Below are positions 49,301-57,585 of a stretch of 64,000 bases of DNA, piece by piece; position 1 is the stretch's first letter; the number at the start of each line of letters is the position of its first letter. Below the pieces are notes generated by a model. That model made no database searches, had not been told where the DNA came from, and saw only the letters and a program-made list of their open reading frames with translations. A program made the translations under genes and the position numbers. This DNA is from JAWKRB01 sp041389885. GTDB taxonomy: Bacteria; Myxococcota_A; Polyangia; Polyangiales; Ga0077539. Location of the stretch: contig JAWKRB010000010.1 in the NCBI GenBank assembly GCA_041389885.1, positions 186,001 through 250,000 on the forward strand, read 5' to 3'.

Positions 49301-51120
49301 GCTACGCCGACGACCCCGACGCCACCGCGGGCGCCATCGACGCCGACGGCTGGCTGCACACCGGCGACCTGGGCTCCCTGGGCAGGGGCGGCGCGCTCAC
49401 CCTCGTGGGCCGCAGCAAGGACGTGATCGTGAGCGCCTCGGGGGAGAACCTCTACCCCGACGACGTCGAGCGCGCCCTCGGCGACATCGAAGGGATCAAG
49501 GAGCTCGTGGTGCTCGGCGTCGCCGACCCCAAGGGCGGCGAGCGCGCGGCGCTCCTCGCGGTGCCCGACACCGAAGAGGTCCCCGCCGAGCGCCGCGCCG
49601 AGGCGCGCGAGCAGGCGATGAAGCGACTGCGCGCGAAGGTGCGAGACCTCCCCCCCGCGTGGCAGCCCGCGGTGGTGCTGCCCTACGACGCGACGCTCCC
49701 GCGCACGGCGACGCGCAAGGTCAAGCGCGGCGCGGTGCGACCCATCGTCGAGCGCCTCGTGAGCGCGAGCGCGCCCGCGCGGGGCGCCTCGGCGCCGGCC
49801 GGCTCGACGCCCGTGCGCGCGGCGGTGGCCTCGCTCTCGCGGCGCGACCCGGCGACGATCACCGCGGCCACGCAGCTCCGCGGGGACCTCGGCTTCGACT
49901 CGCTCATGGCGATGGAGCTCGCGGTGGCCCTCGAGGCGGCGATCCCCGGCGCGCAGGTGCCGTCTGACCTCGTGGGCCGCGTCGAGACCGTGGGCGACCT
50001 CGAGCGCGCGCTCCATGTCGAGCCCAACACCGCGCCGAAACCCTTGCGCCGCAAGGACATTGACGAGGGCGTGGCGCCTCGCTTCACCCTCCCCGACGAG
50101 GCGCGAACGGCCGCCAAGGGGGCGATCGCGTTCTTTCAGCGCGAGTTCTACGGCACGGTGATGCGGCCGCGGGTGACGGGGCGCGCGTACATCCCGCAGA
50201 ACCGCAACACGATCGTGGTGGCGAACCACACGTCGCACCTCGACATGGGGCTGGTGAAGCACGCGCTCGGTCGCTACGGCGAAGACATCGTCGCGCTCGC
50301 GGCGAAGGACTACTTCTTCTCCACCCCGATGCGCCGCGCGATGTTCGAGAACTTCACGAACATCGCCGCCCTCGACCGCGACGCGGGCCTGCACCAGACG
50401 CTCACGGAGATCGGCCGCATTCTTCAGGGCGGGCGCACGGTGCTGATCTTTCCCGAGGGCACGCGGAGCGACGACGGGCAGATCAAGAAGTTCAAGGGCG
50501 CGGTGGGCTTTCTCGCGCTGCACCACGAGGTCGACATCCTGCCGATGTGGCTCGGCGGCGCGTACGAGTCGCTGCCCAAGCACGGCAAGGTGCCGACGAA
50601 GCGCGAGCTCACCGCGCGCATCGGCCCGACGCTGACCTACCGCGAGCTGCGTCGGCTCACGGCGGGGATGCGCCCGGTGGAGGCCGCGCGCACCGTCGCG
50701 CACATCGCGCAAGAGGCGGTGGAGTCGCTCCGCGACGGCGCGGTGCTCGACCTCGCGAGCCGCGCCACGGCGCGCGCCGCGCAGCCCCGCAAGCACCCCG
50801 TGGTCGCCCTCTTCGAGGACCTCCCGCGGAGGTTTCTCCCCGGCAAGCTCGACGCGCCGGTGAGCTTCTATTTCACCCTGGGCGCCGAGCCCGAGGCGAA
50901 ATGGACGGTGGTGGTCGACGCGTCGCGCTGCGAGGTCACCCAGGGCAAGGTCAACGGGGGCGCGGCAGACTGCGTGCTCAAGACCTCGCCCGAGCTGTTC
51001 TCGCGCATCGTGCGCGAGGGCTGGCAGCCGGGCCCCGCGGAGTTCATGACCGGCGCGGTGAAATCCAACGATGTGAGCCTGCTGATGCAATTCACGCAGG
51101 CCTTCAGGCTCGGGGAGTGA
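46351..51120 (+). CDS. elbD: fused fatty acyl reductase - AMP ligase - ACP - PlsC - SCP2 enzyme (ElbD-like)
   Basis: Predicted 1589 residues from GTG 46351, overlapping the previous stop (GTGA). Domains in order: fatty acyl-CoA reductase (Rossmann TGFLGK near residue 66; YTYTKSLGEQ near 318-327; SSLDIIPVDYVAGG); AMP-dependent acyl ligase (YTSGTTGVPKG 751-761; EGYGLTEAAP); acyl carrier protein with DLGFDSLMAM (phosphopantetheine Ser1184); a PlsC acyltransferase (NHTSHLD, His1293 and Asp1298; FPEGTRS near 1367); and an SCP2 sterol-carrier domain at the C-terminus (about 1480-1589). This recalls ElbD of the myxobacterial ether-lipid cluster, reported as a multifunctional enzyme. It could activate, reduce and re-esterify acyl chains for alkyl-ether lipids. 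The symbol rests on domain order, not an alignment. Confidence 0.8.
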   Translation: MSSRESVPPPLPLEDDVDLEAATVSLPPPPPGALLERLTDGPVRTHPPLDLSRVFEGARVLVVGGTGFLGKVWLSFLLSKWPSIGKILLVVRSRKDVDSEARFWASVASSEPFSPLRELHPGGEFDAFLREKVQVLDADVSKDLCGFTPETIQDLNGTVDAVVNVAGVVDFDPPLDEAILTNARGMQNLVALAQALGDVPVLHTSTCYVAGYQQGRIEEVDPKRLPFPHFREMPDAKWDPQREIVEGLELAASVRRRADDAHWLAHFERDAKAALLKRHEPTTGEVFDAEVRRAKERWIADETGRVGTERAKFWGWTNTYTYTKSLGEQVLARSGLRYTIVRPAVIESSERFPFPGWNEGINTMAPITYLFMHGHIQVPAGEQSSLDIIPVDYVAGGMVAALGALLEDTHESVYQLGTSHTNPAMMHRIVEICGLYKRKHYQRKTGGNPWWNLLQTYWEPTPVSADEFRAHGAPAIAKAARTLSQLARKAAVGPAAMLLAPTSRALASYSDVAKRNGEIFSLFVPFMAETEYRFVTDNMAALRDRLIPADREAVYWHPEDIDWRVYLHEVQLPGLEKWVLPELDKRVNRPAKPQRAYDNLLDLLDEAADRHQHRPALLRMERDGVARVSYREMHARVEATAARLAAAGVKPGDRVVLCAGNHIAWPVAYFGILRAGAVAVPTDAAMEADALANVIRASKAVAAVVDEKSAERVTGLAVKSLEVQALTDEGEGLVAPERPRLTRDDLASVIYTSGTTGVPKGVMLSHGNFTTLLGALAPVFPLGEGDRTLSVLPLHHTFEFTCGMLLPLSRGGATVYLDELNGERLTEAMREAKVTAMVGVPALWQLLERRILQQVKDRGETVSAVFDMALALNRTLGRNVGFDVGRVLFGAVHERFGGKLRYLISGGAALPKETAALFQGIGLPLAEGYGLTEAAPVLSVAKASVKAKPGSVGPAIPGVEIKILNPDASGVGEVLARGPNVMKGYADDPDATAGAIDADGWLHTGDLGSLGRGGALTLVGRSKDVIVSASGENLYPDDVERALGDIEGIKELVVLGVADPKGGERAALLAVPDTEEVPAERRAEAREQAMKRLRAKVRDLPPAWQPAVVLPYDATLPRTATRKVKRGAVRPIVERLVSASAPARGASAPAGSTPVRAAVASLSRRDPATITAATQLRGDLGFDSLMAMELAVALEAAIPGAQVPSDLVGRVETVGDLERALHVEPNTAPKPLRRKDIDEGVAPRFTLPDEARTAAKGAIAFFQREFYGTVMRPRVTGRAYIPQNRNTIVVANHTSHLDMGLVKHALGRYGEDIVALAAKDYFFSTPMRRAMFENFTNIAALDRDAGLHQTLTEIGRILQGGRTVLIFPEGTRSDDGQIKKFKGAVGFLALHHEVDILPMWLGGAYESLPKHGKVPTKRELTARIGPTLTYRELRRLTAGMRPVEAARTVAHIAQEAVESLRDGAVLDLASRATARAAQPRKHPVVALFEDLPRRFLPGKLDAPVSFYFTLGAEPEAKWTVVVDASRCEVTQGKVNGGAADCVLKTSPELFSRIVREGWQPGPAEFMTGAVKSNDVSLLMQFTQAFRLGE

Positions 51121-51127
51121 GGTAGCG

Positions 51128-52135
51128 ATGCGCGTGCTGGTCACCGGTGCGACGGGGTTCCTGGGGCGTCACCTGGTCGCGGCGCTCGTCGAGCGGGGCG
51201 ACGAGGTGGTGATCCTCGCGCGGTCGACGATCCGGCTGCCGGGCGGGAGCGCGGTGACGGTGCGTCAGGGAGACATCCTCGACGCGCCGAGCGTGCGCGC
51301 GGCGGCCGAGGGCTGCGAGGGCGTGTACCACTGCGCGGGCCGGGTCTCGCGCGACCCCGAAGACGCGCTGATGCTCTGGCGCACCCACGTCGAGGGCACC
51401 CGCACGGTGCTCGCGGCGTGCAAGGACGCGGGCGCCTCGCGGGCCGTGGTGGCGAGCACGAGCGGCATCGTCGGCATGTCCGAAGACGGCTCGCACGTCG
51501 CGCGCGAGGACGACCCCACGCCCTACAAGCTCGTGCAGCGCTTTCCGTACTACCGCTCCAAGCTCTACGCCGAGCAGGAGGCCCTGCGCGCCAACGGCGA
51601 GGGCTTCGCGGTGATGTGCGTGAACCCCTCGCTGCTCCTCGGCCCGGGGGACGTGTACGGGTCGAGCACGGGGGACGTGAAGAAGTTCCTCGACCGCAAG
51701 GTGCCCGCGGTGCCGGGCGGCGGGCTCTCGTACGTCGACGCGCGCGACGCCGCCGCGGCGATGATCCTCGCGATGGAGAAGGGCGCGGCGGGGCGCAGGT
51801 ACCTCCTCGGCTCGTCGAACTGCACCCTCCGCGCGTTCTTCGACCGCCTCGAGAGGGTCAGCGGGGTCAAGGCCCCCGCCCTCGTGCTCCCGCGCTCGCG
51901 CACCGTCGCGCGCGTGAGCGTCGGGCTCATGGAGCGCGCGATGAAGCTCGTGGGCGCCGAGCCCCCCCTCGACGCCGCCAGCGCCGAGATGTCCCAGCTC
52001 TTCTGGTACATCGACTCGACCCGCGCCGAGCAGGAGCTCGGCTGGAGCCCCCGCGACCCCGTCGACACCCTCGCCGACACCGTCGAAGACCTCCGCGCCG
52101 CCTCGAAGATGCCGTCCGCCATCGGCGACGCGTAG
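51128..52135 (+). CDS. NAD-dependent epimerase/dehydratase-type SDR (3beta-HSD-like), ether-lipid-type operon
   Basis: Predicted 335 residues, extended SDR. TGATGFLGRH near the N-terminus binds the dinucleotide; PYYRSK supplies the Tyr141-x3-Lys145 pair; VNPSLLLGPGDVYG and SYVDARDAAAAM follow the extended-SDR layout of dihydroflavonol reductase and 3beta-hydroxysteroid dehydrogenase families. It starts 7 bases after the fusion gene's stop and ends the operon. Likely reduces or oxidises a carbonyl or hydroxyl of the lipid intermediate (inference). Confidence 0.82.
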   Translation: MRVLVTGATGFLGRHLVAALVERGDEVVILARSTIRLPGGSAVTVRQGDILDAPSVRAAAEGCEGVYHCAGRVSRDPEDALMLWRTHVEGTRTVLAACKDAGASRAVVASTSGIVGMSEDGSHVAREDDPTPYKLVQRFPYYRSKLYAEQEALRANGEGFAVMCVNPSLLLGPGDVYGSSTGDVKKFLDRKVPAVPGGGLSYVDARDAAAAMILAMEKGAAGRRYLLGSSNCTLRAFFDRLERVSGVKAPALVLPRSRTVARVSVGLMERAMKLVGAEPPLDAASAEMSQLFWYIDSTRAEQELGWSPRDPVDTLADTVEDLRAASKMPSAIGDA

Positions 52136-52292
52136 CCGCGATCATTTCGATCGCCCCGCCTCCATCGATTTGATCGGCCCCGCTCGCGCACACCCATGTT
52201 TCCGGGTGGATTCGTGGTGGCACGGCTGCTGCTCTACCTTCGCGCACGCCGTCGGCGCATCGCCGACGCGAGCACCCCAAGGAGCACCCGCC

Positions 52293-52805
52293 ATGACCAC
52301 CTGGAACCTCGACCTCTCTCACTCCACCCTGGGCTTCACCGTGCGTCACCTGATGGTGACCAAGGTGCACGGGCGCTTCGCGAAGGGCACCGCGAGCTTC
52401 GACGACGCGGCGAACACCGCGCGGGCCGAGATCGAGGTCGCGAGCATCGACACCCGCGACGAGAAGCGCGACGCCCACCTGCGCAGCGCGGACTTCTTCG
52501 ACGCGGAGAAGTTTCCGACCATCACCTTCGAGAGCACCGGCGTGACCGACGCGAGCGGCGACACGCTCACCCTCCAGGGCAAGCTCACGATCCACGGCGT
52601 GACGCACGACGTGAACCTCGCGGTGGAGCGCATCGGCGAGGCCAAGGACCCCTGGGGCAACCAGCGCGTCTCCTTCGAGGCCAAGACCCACATCAGCCGC
52701 AAGGACTTTGGCATGGTGTGGAACGTGGGCCTCGAGGCGGGCGGCGTGCTCGTGGCCGATCGCGTCGACATCGCCCTCGACCTGCAGTTCATCAAGCAGG
52801 CGTGA
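52293..52805 (+). CDS. YceI-family lipocalin-like protein
   Basis: Predicted 170 residues. ATG 52293 is chosen as it follows AAGGAG (52279-52284) and gives the family's usual N-terminus WNLDLSHSTLGFTVRH. Further matches are KVHGRFAKGTASFDD, IDTRDEKRDAHLRSADFFD and LTIHGVTHDVNLAVE. YceI proteins bind isoprenoid lipids. No signal peptide is visible, as in cytoplasmic members, so the site of action is open. The intergenic stretch 52136-52292 holds only low-complexity GATC-type repeats. A hairpin follows the stop. Confidence 0.9.
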   Translation: MTTWNLDLSHSTLGFTVRHLMVTKVHGRFAKGTASFDDAANTARAEIEVASIDTRDEKRDAHLRSADFFDAEKFPTITFESTGVTDASGDTLTLQGKLTIHGVTHDVNLAVERIGEAKDPWGNQRVSFEAKTHISRKDFGMVWNVGLEAGGVLVADRVDIALDLQFIKQA

Positions 52806-52822
52806 GCCTCGGGTGACGCGCG

Positions 52823-52847
52823 GCCGTCGAGCGGCGGTCTCGACGGC
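52823..52847 (+). terminator. strong hairpin after yceI-type gene
   Basis: GCCGTCGAG (52823-52831) and CTCGACGGC (52839-52847) form a perfect 9-bp stem with a 7-base loop, 17 bases after the stop at 52805. There is no T-tract, so it may terminate by a Rho-assisted route or act as an mRNA end stabiliser. Confidence 0.5.
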
Positions 52848-52863
52848 GGCCCCCTGGCGACCC

Positions 52864-52907
52864 CGCCACCCCCTCGCCACCCCCCGCCACCCCCTTCTCG
52901 CCACCCC
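52864..52907. repeat. short C-rich repeats (CGCCACCCC x4)
   Basis: CGCCACCCC occurs at 52864, 52875, 52885 and 52899 with irregular spacing, in the gap between the yceI-type gene and the Rpn-like gene. It is a simple-sequence array; no function is evident. Confidence 0.7.
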
Positions 52908-52973
52908 GCGGCGAGAATCCCCTGTGATTTCAAGATCGCTCTGGTTGGCACATCGCGCGCACTGCAGGATCTC

Positions 52974-53879
52974 ATGCCGAGCCCCGCCCACGAGTGGATG
53001 ATCGCCGCGCTCACCGAGGACCCTTCGCGTCTCGATGCGCTGCTGCGCGCCTTGAAGCGGCGAGGATTCTCGGCGTCGCTGCGGGTCGTCGACGCCGCGG
53101 TGCACCTCGCCGACGCGGTGGAGCTTTCGCCAGATGGCCTCTTCGTGCTCGACGGCGACGGGTACTGGCTCGTGGTCGAGGTGCAGCTCAGCGTCGATGA
53201 AGAGAAGCGCACCATGTGGCCGCTGCTCGCCGCGTACCTGCGCCGGCGGTACGGGGCGATGGGCGACGTGCTCGTGATCACGCCGCACGCGAACGTCGCG
53301 GCCTGGTCCGCGGAGGGGTGGAGAGCCCGCGGTCGCCTGGAGACGACGCTGGACTTCACGCCCACCGTGCTGCGGCTCGGCGAGCGCGAGGCCCTCACGC
53401 TGCTCGCGGAGCCGGCCCCCGAGATGGCCTTCTTCGCGGCCTGGGCGATGCAATCGCGGCACGGGCCGACCGCACGAGAGATCGTGCTCGGCGCGCTACG
53501 CCGCACCGACGACGTGAAGGACCCTGAGTTGAAGGCGGCGCTCTCGCGGAGCATCATGGCGGTGCTCTCTGAGACGCTGAAGGAGACGCTGCAAGCCATG
53601 ATCGCCCCCGAACGACAGCCGCCCCTGGAGCCCTTTCTCGAAGAGCTTGTTCAGCGGATGCTCAACAGCGAGGCCCGAGGCGAGGCCCGAGGGGAGGCCC
53701 GAGGCGAGGCCCGAGGCGAGGCCAAGGCGCTGCTGCGCATCCTCGCCCGACGCGGACTCGCCGTCGATGAGGCCAGCCTCGCGCGCATCACCGCGACCGA
53801 CGACACCGCGACGCTCGAGCGGTGGATCGACCGCGCCGTCGTCGCGACGAGCCTCCGCGACGTGTTCGACGCGCCCTGA
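52974..53879 (+). CDS. Rpn/PD-(D/E)XK-like putative nuclease with EARG repeats
   Basis: Predicted 301 residues. The middle reads VLDGDGYWLVVEVQLSVDEEKR, consistent with a PD-(D/E)XK nuclease core (Asp ... ExQ), and MWPLLAAYLRRRYGAMGDVLVI follows, as in Rpn recombination-promoting or transposase-like (DUF4351-neighbour) proteins of myxobacteria and cyanobacteria. The C-terminal part has four tandem EARG units, then EAKALLRILARRG, a common tail in this group. A role in DNA metabolism is inferred; homology to Rpn is by pattern only. GC at codon third positions looks slightly lower than in neighbours. It is isolated between the yceI-type gene and mfd. Confidence 0.6.
   Translation: MPSPAHEWMIAALTEDPSRLDALLRALKRRGFSASLRVVDAAVHLADAVELSPDGLFVLDGDGYWLVVEVQLSVDEEKRTMWPLLAAYLRRRYGAMGDVLVITPHANVAAWSAEGWRARGRLETTLDFTPTVLRLGEREALTLLAEPAPEMAFFAAWAMQSRHGPTAREIVLGALRRTDDVKDPELKAALSRSIMAVLSETLKETLQAMIAPERQPPLEPFLEELVQRMLNSEARGEARGEARGEARGEAKALLRILARRGLAVDEASLARITATDDTATLERWIDRAVVATSLRDVFDAP
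53670..53723 (+). repeat. in-frame tandem 12-bp repeat coding EARG
   Basis: GAGGCCCGAGGC is repeated in tandem at 53670, 53682 (last base G), 53694 and 53706, with a degenerate fifth unit. Each unit adds Glu-Ala-Arg-Gly, so slippage would change length without a frameshift. Confidence 0.85.
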
Positions 53880-53958
53880 GCCGCGCGTCCCTCCGCGAGC
53901 CTCGTCGGCGCCGCCGCGACACAGGCCGCCGCCCGGGTGCTAGAACGCGCGCCCTGCC

Positions 53959-56900
53959 GTGAGTGACCCAGAACTCCCCTCCGCGCCCATCGCCTTCGGG
54001 ATGGACTTCGACCTCCTCCTTCGCCGACTCGCGAACAACTCCCTGCGGCGCAGCGACCTCGTGCGCACCGGAGGCGGCTCGCTGGGCCTCCTCCTCGCGT
54101 CCCTCGCGCAGCGACCGGGCATGCCGCCCATCCTCGTGGTCACCACCGACGGCGAGGAGGCGCGACGGCTGACCGCCGACGTGTCGTTCTTCTTCGGCTC
54201 CCCCGAGGACCGCGACGCGGCCGAGGAGGGGCGCGGCGAGGTGCTGCTCCTCCCCGCGCCCGAGCAGAGCCCCTTCGTCGACGTCTCCCCCGACCGCCGC
54301 ACCGCGATGGCGCGCCTCGCGACGCTCTTTCATCTCTCGCAGGGACTCCCCTGGCGCGTGCTCATCGCCCCCGCGGCGGCCCTCGCGCGCAAGCTCGTGC
54401 CCCGCGCAGCCCTCGGGCCGCGCTGCGACCTCGTCGAGGCCGAGGAGCTCGTCGACCGCGACGCGCTGATCCAGGGCCTCGTCGAGGGGGGCTACCTGCG
54501 CGTCCCCGTGGTCGAAGACCCCGGCACCTTCGCCGCCCGCGGCGCGGTGATCGACGTGTGGACGCCCAGCTCGCGCTGGCCCGCGCGCGTCGAGCTCGAC
54601 GAGGAGTTCTGCCTCTCGATCAAGCTCTTCGACCCCGAGGGGCAGCGGACCCTCCGCTCGGTGAAGGAGCTCTTCGTGCACCCCGCGCGGGAGGCCCTCG
54701 TGGGCGAGGTCGAGCGCGACCGCGCGCGCAAGAGCGTGCGCGAGCTCATCGACGCGGTGGACATGCCGTCGATGCAGGGCAAGAAGCTCCTCGACGACAT
54801 CGAGAGCGGCCGCGCGTTCTTCGGCGCCGAGGGCTTTCTCCCGGCCTACTACGAGTCCCTCGAGCCCCTCGAGGCCTACCTCCCGCCCGAGCTCGTGGTG
54901 CTGTGGGACCGCCCGGCGACCTCGATCCCGCTGCTCCGCGACGAGGTCGAGCGCGCCCGCGCCGACCACGACGCGCGGGTCGAGAAGCGCCTGCCGACCT
55001 TTCCGCACTCCGCCCACTACCTCGACCCCGACGAGGCGCTCCGCAGCCTCTCGCGACACCGCGTGGTGGTCGCGCACGAGCTCGCAGTGCACAGCGGCGA
55101 GCGCTTCCCCCTGGGCTCCGCCGACGACCTCGAGCACGTCGCGGCCGACGCCGAGGTGCTCGACCTCGGCGCCGAGTCGCTCGCCCGCCTCGCGGCCGAC
55201 ATCAAGGCCGCCCGCACCCAGCGCGGCAAGGCCGACGCGCTCATGCCGCTGGTGGAGCAGATCCAGTTCTGGCAGTCCCACGACTACCGGGTCTTCGTGA
55301 CGGGCCGCACGCCCACGCAGGCCGAGCGCGTCGCCACGCTGCTCCGCGGTCACCAGGTCGCGGTGAAGCAGTACCACGGCGCCTTCACCCCCTCGTCGCT
55401 CTCAGCGCGGGAGCGCCCCGAGAGCCCCTGCGTCGAGGTGGTCACGGGGGAGGTCGCCCGAGGCTTCGCGCTGCCCTCGCGCCTGCTCGCCGTGGTCACC
55501 GAGGAGGAGGTCTTCGGCGCCCGCGCCCGACGCGCCGCCCGCAAGCGCGCGAGCGCCGACAACGCCCGCGCCTTCCTCGACGACCTCCGCGCGCTCAGCG
55601 TGGGCGACTTCGTCGTTCACGTCGACCACGGCATCGGGAAGTACCTCGGCCTCGAGCACCGCAAGCTCGGCGCGGGCGAGACCGACCTGCTCGTCATCGA
55701 GTACTCCGGGGGAGACCGGCTGTTCCTCCCGGTCACCCGGCTCAACCAGATCCAGAAGTTCTCGGGCAGCGAAGGCGCGCCCAGGGTCGACCGGCTCGGC
55801 GGGAGCACCTTCGCCAAGGCCAAGGCCAAGGTCGCCCGCGCGGTGCGCCAGCTCGCCGACGACCTGCTGCGCATCCACGCCGAGCGCAAGGCCAACCCCG
55901 GCAGGGCCTTCCCCTCGCCCGACATGCTCTACCGCGAGTTCGAGGCGACCTTTCCCTTCGAAGAGACCCACGACCAGCTCAAGGCCATCGAAGACGTGCT
56001 CTCCGACCTCGAGCGCACCACCCCCATGGACCGCCTCGTGTGCGGCGACGTGGGCTTCGGCAAGACCGAGGTCGCCATTCGCGCGGCCTTTCACGTCGCC
56101 TCGCAGAACGGCCAGGTCGCCGTGCTGTGCCCCACCACGGTGCTCGCGCAGCAGCACTTTCGCACCTTCTCTGAGCGCATGAGCGCCTACCCCGTCGAGG
56201 TGGCCGTGCTCTCGCGCTTCGTGACCAACGCCGAGCAGCGGGAGATCCTCCAGCGCGTCAAGGAGGGCAAGGTCGACGTGCTCGTGGGCACCCACCGCCT
56301 GCTCTCCAAAGACGTTCACTTCAAGGACCTCGGGCTCCTCATCGTCGACGAGGAGCAGCGCTTCGGCGTGACCCACAAGGAGCGCATCAAGGCCCTCAAG
56401 GCGCAGCTCGACGTGCTCACGCTGAGCGCGACGCCCATCCCCCGCACGCTGCAGATGGCGGTGTCGGGCATGCGCGACCTCTCGCTGATCACCACGGCGC
56501 CGGTCGACCGCCGCGCGGTGCGCACGGTGGTCTCGCGCGACGACGACCAGCTCCTGCGCGAGGCGGTGAGCCGCGAGCTCGCGCGCGGGGGGCAGGTGTT
56601 CTTCGTGTACAACCGCGTCGAGGGTCTCTACGAGCGCGCCGACAAGCTGCAGCGGCTGATCCCCAGCGCGCGGGTCGCGGTGGCGCACGGGCAGATGACC
56701 CCCGAGGTGCTCGAGACCGTGATGATGGACTTCATCGAGGGCCGCTACGACGTGCTCTGCGCCACGGCGATCATCGAGAGCGGCATCGACATCCCCCGCG
56801 CGACCACGATGATCATCGACCGCGCCGACCTCTTCGGCCTCTCGCAGCTCTACCAGCTCCGCGGCCGCGTCGGCCGCGCGAGGGAGCGCGCGTACTGCTA

Positions 56901-57579
56901 CCTCTTCGTGCCGCCGCCCTCCAAGCTGAGCGACGAGGCCCGCGCGCGCATCGAGGCCATCGAGAAGTTCACCGAGCTGGGCTCGGGCTTTCACGTCGCC
57001 TCCCTCGACCTCGAGCTGCGCGGCGCGGGCGACCTCCTCGGCGCCGAGCAGAGCGGGAGCGTGTCGGCCGTGGGCTTCGACCTCTACTGCCAGATGCTCG
57101 AAGAGGCCGTCGCCGAGCTGCGCGGGCAGCCCGTGATCCCCGGCGTCGACCCCGAGCTGGGCTTCGACGAGCCGAGCTTTCTCCCCGCGGAGTACATCGA
57201 AGACGTCGGCGTGCGGCTGTCGATCTACAAGCGCTTCGCCAGCGCCCGCGACGAGGAGGAGGTGCAGGACCTCGCCGCCGAGATGGAGGACCGCTTCGGC
57301 CCCGCGCCCCCCGCCGCGCGCATCCTCGTGCGGGTCATGGCGCTCAAGACCCGGCTCCGCCCGCTGCGCGCCCTGGGCATCGAGGCCAACAAGGACCGCG
57401 TGGTGATTCACCTCAAAGACGACTCGCCCCTCGACGCCGCGAAGGTCATGGAGCTCTGCAACACGAAGCGCTCGCCGTGGAAGCTCACGCCGGACATGAA
57501 GCTCACCCGGCGCTTCGACGGCGGCGCCGACGGCGTGAGCAACGCCGAGAGGATGCTCGCCGAGCTCGACGCGGTGTGA
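53959..57579 (+). CDS. mfd: transcription-repair coupling factor Mfd
   Basis: Predicted 1206 residues from GTG 53959, normal length for Mfd. Domain order is that of the family: an N-terminal UvrB-homology part, the RNA-polymerase-interacting domain (DFVVHVDHGIGKYLGLEHRK, from about residue 550; FLPVTRLNQIQKF), a RecG-like translocase with Walker A GDVGFGKTEVA (about 695-705), the DEEQRFG box (about 796), LSATPIPRTLQMAVSGMRD, and a C-terminal TRCF domain. It displaces stalled RNA polymerase from DNA lesions and recruits UvrA. Its 3' end is 6 bases from the convergent response regulator gene. Confidence 0.96.
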   Translation: MSDPELPSAPIAFGMDFDLLLRRLANNSLRRSDLVRTGGGSLGLLLASLAQRPGMPPILVVTTDGEEARRLTADVSFFFGSPEDRDAAEEGRGEVLLLPAPEQSPFVDVSPDRRTAMARLATLFHLSQGLPWRVLIAPAAALARKLVPRAALGPRCDLVEAEELVDRDALIQGLVEGGYLRVPVVEDPGTFAARGAVIDVWTPSSRWPARVELDEEFCLSIKLFDPEGQRTLRSVKELFVHPAREALVGEVERDRARKSVRELIDAVDMPSMQGKKLLDDIESGRAFFGAEGFLPAYYESLEPLEAYLPPELVVLWDRPATSIPLLRDEVERARADHDARVEKRLPTFPHSAHYLDPDEALRSLSRHRVVVAHELAVHSGERFPLGSADDLEHVAADAEVLDLGAESLARLAADIKAARTQRGKADALMPLVEQIQFWQSHDYRVFVTGRTPTQAERVATLLRGHQVAVKQYHGAFTPSSLSARERPESPCVEVVTGEVARGFALPSRLLAVVTEEEVFGARARRAARKRASADNARAFLDDLRALSVGDFVVHVDHGIGKYLGLEHRKLGAGETDLLVIEYSGGDRLFLPVTRLNQIQKFSGSEGAPRVDRLGGSTFAKAKAKVARAVRQLADDLLRIHAERKANPGRAFPSPDMLYREFEATFPFEETHDQLKAIEDVLSDLERTTPMDRLVCGDVGFGKTEVAIRAAFHVASQNGQVAVLCPTTVLAQQHFRTFSERMSAYPVEVAVLSRFVTNAEQREILQRVKEGKVDVLVGTHRLLSKDVHFKDLGLLIVDEEQRFGVTHKERIKALKAQLDVLTLSATPIPRTLQMAVSGMRDLSLITTAPVDRRAVRTVVSRDDDQLLREAVSRELARGGQVFFVYNRVEGLYERADKLQRLIPSARVAVAHGQMTPEVLETVMMDFIEGRYDVLCATAIIESGIDIPRATTMIIDRADLFGLSQLYQLRGRVGRARERAYCYLFVPPPSKLSDEARARIEAIEKFTELGSGFHVASLDLELRGAGDLLGAEQSGSVSAVGFDLYCQMLEEAVAELRGQPVIPGVDPELGFDEPSFLPAEYIEDVGVRLSIYKRFASARDEEEVQDLAAEMEDRFGPAPPAARILVRVMALKTRLRPLRALGIEANKDRVVIHLKDDSPLDAAKVMELCNTKRSPWKLTPDMKLTRRFDGGADGVSNAERMLAELDAV

Positions 57580-57585
57580 CCCGGG

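Noticed and set aside
46153..51144. A 1663-codon open frame antisense to the fusion enzyme
   Set aside because: It is His/Arg/Gly/Val-rich with no recognisable domain and mirrors the coding strand. Such frames are expected in very GC-rich DNA.
53670..53723. CRISPR-like array at the 12-bp repeats
   Set aside because: Units are tandem without spacers and are in-frame coding (EARG); no cas genes.
52974..53879. Insertion sequence transposase
   Set aside because: No terminal inverted repeats or target duplications were seen; the core fits Rpn/PD-(D/E)XK better.
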